From Minisyncoccota bacterium (GTDB taxonomy: Bacteria > Patescibacteriota > Minisyncoccia > Phycocordibacterales > UBA1006), in the NCBI GenBank assembly GCA_021129535.1, contig JAJOLB010000050.1, positions 1-7,756 of the forward strand: 7,756 nucleotides of DNA, read 5' to 3'. Of this stretch, positions 5,991-7,756 are shown piece by piece. Below the pieces are notes generated by a model. That model saw only the letters and a program-made list of their open reading frames with translations. It did not search any database and was not told the origin of the DNA. Every line of letters starts with the position of its first letter. Positions within the stretch are counted from its first letter, which is position 1. The position numbers were made by a program, and so were the translations under genes.

Positions 5991-6296
5991 CTACTCTTCG
6001 TTTTTTGCTGTTTCTTTCAGAAGTTTTATTTCTTCTATAACAACATCTGAAAAATTAGGAAGGTTTTCAGAAATAAATTTTGACATAGCCTCATCATCTG
6101 GTTCTCCATCAATAAGGTCATTAAATTTTTCCTGAACCTCGGTTCCACCATCATTCAAGGAACGTAATAATGATGTTTCCATAATCATCCCTGATGTTTC
6201 GTCTATAATTGTTTTTTTCTCCTCGTCTGAGTATTCTGAAAAATCAAATGATTCTGCAATTACCTCGTCGAGTGTTAGATTTTGTTTTGTATCCAT
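5991..6296 (-). CDS. Small acidic DUF5663-like protein
   Basis: The product is an acidic, cytosolic protein of 101 residues with no signal or membrane segment. It reads as a short helical bundle: TLDEVIAESFDFSEYSDEEKKTI (helix 1 and turn), then a helix with METSLLRSLNDG, EVQEKFNDLIDGEPDDEAMSKFI, and LPNFSDVVIEEIKLLKE near the end. This order (a sensor-like EEKK helix, a hydrophobic LLRxL helix, an F-x-x-L-I/D-x-E-P loop and a P-N-F-x-x-x-V helix) agrees with my memory of DUF5663, a family of unknown function typical of Patescibacteria. I could not verify the match. It starts 30 bases after the stop of the upstream repeat protein and very likely shares its transcript. A strong terminator follows. 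No Shine-Dalgarno precedes the ATG. Confidence 0.8.
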   Translation of the reverse strand: MDTKQNLTLDEVIAESFDFSEYSDEEKKTIIDETSGMIMETSLLRSLNDGGTEVQEKFNDLIDGEPDDEAMSKFISENLPNFSDVVIEEIKLLKETAKNEE

Positions 6297-6326
6297 GTTG
6301 TATGTTGATATGTTAAATATTAATTA

Positions 6327-7724
6327 TTACCTACCTGATCGATTACTTCGCCCTCTAACACCACCACTTTTACCAGTAGAGGTTGTTCTTTGTGTTCCAC
6401 TTCGTGAAGATGAAGTTGTTCCTCGTGTACTTCTTGTTGATGTTCTTCTGGTGGATGTGCTGTTTCGAGAATTTATATTCCGCTTAACTCTCTCTTTTTT
6501 TAATTGTGAAATTTCTCTTTCATATAATTCTTTTTGGGTACGAGCACGACCTGAATTACGTGTTCTCTGACTTCTTTCATCCAAATCATCTGGAACAGAT
6601 TTACCATTTCCAGTACGTCTACCTCTGCTACCATTACCTGTTCTCTGTGAGTCTGTCCGTCTAGTATTTGTGTTTCTCTGACTTTTTCCATCCAAATCAT
6701 CTGGAACAGATTCACCATTTCCAGTACGTCTACCTCTGCCACCCTTACGTCCATCACTTACTTCCTCGTTTGTATTTCCTGTATTACCATCTTCTCCATT
6801 GGCGGGATTATGATTTCCATCAATCGGGTCAGTCTGCTCATCTGTTTCAATTGGGTTAGTATGCTCATCTGTTTGAATCGGGTATTCAATTGGATATTCA
6901 CAAACAATAATATCTTGCCCACGATCACCCTTGTGAATTTGGTACGAAATTTCATTTGCTAATAGGTCAGTTCCCAAACGCCCTAACCATTTCCAGAATC
7001 TTCCTTTTTTCTTTTTTGTCTTTATTTCACCTCGTTCCTCCATTTTTCTTAACTCACGGGTTCTCCCTTGTTTCACCATTTCCCTAACTTTTGGAGTAAT
7101 TTTTTCCTGAGGGGCTGGTCGTTCAATATATTTATCTACGTACCTAATTTCAGGTTCTGATTTAATATATTTATCTACGTACCTAATTTCAGGTTCTGAT
7201 TTAATATATTTATTTACGTACCTAATTTCAGGTTCTGGTTTAATATATTCTGTATTGATAATATCTTGTTTTTCTATCGTATGGGTAGGTATCTCATCTT
7301 GATGAGGTAAATATTCATATTCTCTGGCAACCTCATCTGGCACACGCACAGCAACGCGCGGACGTTCTGCATATGAATGTACATATTCCTGTCGTTCTAA
7401 TTTACCTGTTGTCAGGTCATTGGCATCACATGCCTTTTTAACCTCAACAACATCAAATTCATCAGAATGACACGGATTACCATTTACTGATTCAATAATA
7501 GTTTCCTTTCCATTAATGCTTACGAGGTCGTAGGCTGCGCCCACTCCATCCTTTACACGGACATCTTTGATAAGTTTTCCAGCAGAATCGTATTTAATAT
7601 AATCATGTTTTTTCAGTAATGCCATTACACGAGCTTTGTCGTTTCCTGTTTGTCGCATCAAGGCGTGATAGATACCTTCTCCTTTTCTAATTTTTGATGA
7701 CTCTTTGACAGTATAATTCTCCAT
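6327..7724 (-). CDS. Modular repeat-rich protein of unknown function, probably incomplete at its N-terminus
   Basis: At least 465 residues. Residues 1-95 look folded (KIRKGEGIYHALMRQTGNDK, VKDGVGAAYDLVSINGKETI) and recall a small domain I associate with the ends of large Patescibacteria surface proteins, with some LysM-like flavour; this is unverified. Residues 166-204 are three 13-residue repeats of EIRYVDKYIKSEP. Residues 207-245 are highly basic and lead into an amphipathic RFWKWLGRLGTDLLANEI segment, a candidate membrane-surface anchor but not a clear transmembrane helix. Next come PIETDEQTD-type 9-residue repeats (about 283-301), a Gly/Asn linker, two copies of RGRRTGNGxSVPDDLD (330-345 and 367-382), a short charged helix (395-417) and an Arg/Ser/Thr-rich basic tail. 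The frame stays open upstream of the ATG at 7722-7724 to the window edge (TSPYESF before the Met), with only a weak GAAAG, so the true start may lie outside. No signal peptide is visible. Confidence 0.75.
   Translation of the reverse strand: MENYTVKESSKIRKGEGIYHALMRQTGNDKARVMALLKKHDYIKYDSAGKLIKDVRVKDGVGAAYDLVSINGKETIIESVNGNPCHSDEFDVVEVKKACDANDLTTGKLERQEYVHSYAERPRVAVRVPDEVAREYEYLPHQDEIPTHTIEKQDIINTEYIKPEPEIRYVNKYIKSEPEIRYVDKYIKSEPEIRYVDKYIERPAPQEKITPKVREMVKQGRTRELRKMEERGEIKTKKKKGRFWKWLGRLGTDLLANEISYQIHKGDRGQDIIVCEYPIEYPIQTDEHTNPIETDEQTDPIDGNHNPANGEDGNTGNTNEEVSDGRKGGRGRRTGNGESVPDDLDGKSQRNTNTRRTDSQRTGNGSRGRRTGNGKSVPDDLDERSQRTRNSGRARTQKELYEREISQLKKERVKRNINSRNSTSTRRTSTRSTRGTTSSSRSGTQRTTSTGKSGGVRGRSNRSGR
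6563..6748 (-). repeat. 75-bp direct repeat, two copies 111 bp apart
   Basis: Bases 6563-6637 and 6674-6748 match over most of their length, including a run through CATCCAAATCATCTGGAACA in both. The offset is 111 bp, exactly 37 codons, so both copies encode the same peptide in frame. A shorter related word (TGTTCTCTG) recurs at about 6639-6647. It is an internal duplication within the repeat-protein gene. Confidence 0.75.
6821..6874 (-). repeat. 27-bp tandem repeat (two copies plus a degenerate third)
   Basis: Units 6821-6847 and 6848-6874 both follow CAATYGGGTYAGTMTGCTCA and encode the 9-residue unit I-x-TDE-x-T-x-P. A truncated third unit follows at 6875 and itself contains a 12-bp near-duplication (YPIEYPI). 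Confidence 0.65.
7125..7249 (-). repeat. 39-bp tandem repeat, about 3.2 copies
   Basis: Units 7125-7163, 7164-7202 and 7203-7241, with a partial unit to 7249, are nearly identical: the third differs at two positions. Each encodes 13 residues, EIRYVDKYIKSEP. The unit length is a multiple of three, so copy-number change keeps the frame. The near identity at silent positions indicates recent expansion. Confidence 0.85.
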
Positions 7725-7756
7725 AAAACTTTCATATGGAGATGTTTTTGTCTTCT

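Noticed and set aside
6500..6955. Minus-strand shifted frames (6500-6757, 6758-6955) and the plus-strand frame 6668-6859
   Set aside because: They are repeat-driven shadow frames of the 465-residue gene. Their repeated peptides only mirror the 75-bp DNA duplication.
7125..7249. Possible CRISPR array
   Set aside because: The 39-bp units are head-to-tail without unique spacers and keep an open reading frame.
1..7756. Alternative genetic code (UGA read as Gly, as in Gracilibacteria)
   Set aside because: UvrD, RsmA and NusA are full length without in-frame TGA, and Gly sites use GGN. The lack of TGA stops is based on too few genes to mean much.

Overview
The window is AT-rich and gene-dense. 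It looks like a chromosomal piece of a Candidate Phyla Radiation (Patescibacteria, probably Parcubacteria-like) bacterium. This assignment is an inference. It rests on compact forms of universal genes (NusA 429 aa, RsmA 270 aa, UvrD/PcrA-type helicase 671 aa), a DUF5663-like small acidic protein, a Hint-domain surface protein of a type common in these genomes, and the absence of a clear Shine-Dalgarno sequence before any start. The standard code fits: the conserved genes read through without in-frame TGA, and every stop seen is TAA or TAG.

Layout, left to right. Bases 1-731 (minus strand) hold a secreted or anchored surface protein. Its reading frame breaks at about 197-202, and the next frame carries a clear Hint (hedgehog/intein) domain running off the left edge. 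Bases 732-976 hold its promoter, a very long perfect hairpin (829-886) of unknown function and the nusA terminator. Bases 977-5256 (minus strand) carry uvrD/pcrA, rsmA (ksgA) and nusA in that transcription order, with intrinsic-terminator-like hairpins in both gaps, so read-through or separate promoters are both possible. Bases 5257-5990 break the pattern: a single plus-strand gene for a small Bacteroidota-style lipoprotein, with its own sigma70-like promoter, a long inverted repeat in its leader, a palindromic terminator, and a second inverted repeat of nearly the same size beyond it. Bases 5991-7756 (minus strand) carry a large repeat-rich protein of low complexity, probably incomplete at the right edge, followed after 30 bases by the DUF5663-like gene and a strong terminator.

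How the parts fit. The core block serves DNA repair and replication (UvrD/PcrA), ribosome maturation (RsmA) and transcription elongation/termination (NusA). The accessory genes point to the cell envelope and surface: a Hint-domain protein, a lipoprotein and a modular repeat protein. The least explained elements are the frame-split Hint gene, the 27-bp perfect hairpin, and the lipoprotein gene between two similar inverted repeats. No tRNA, rRNA, CRISPR array, transposase or integrase was seen.
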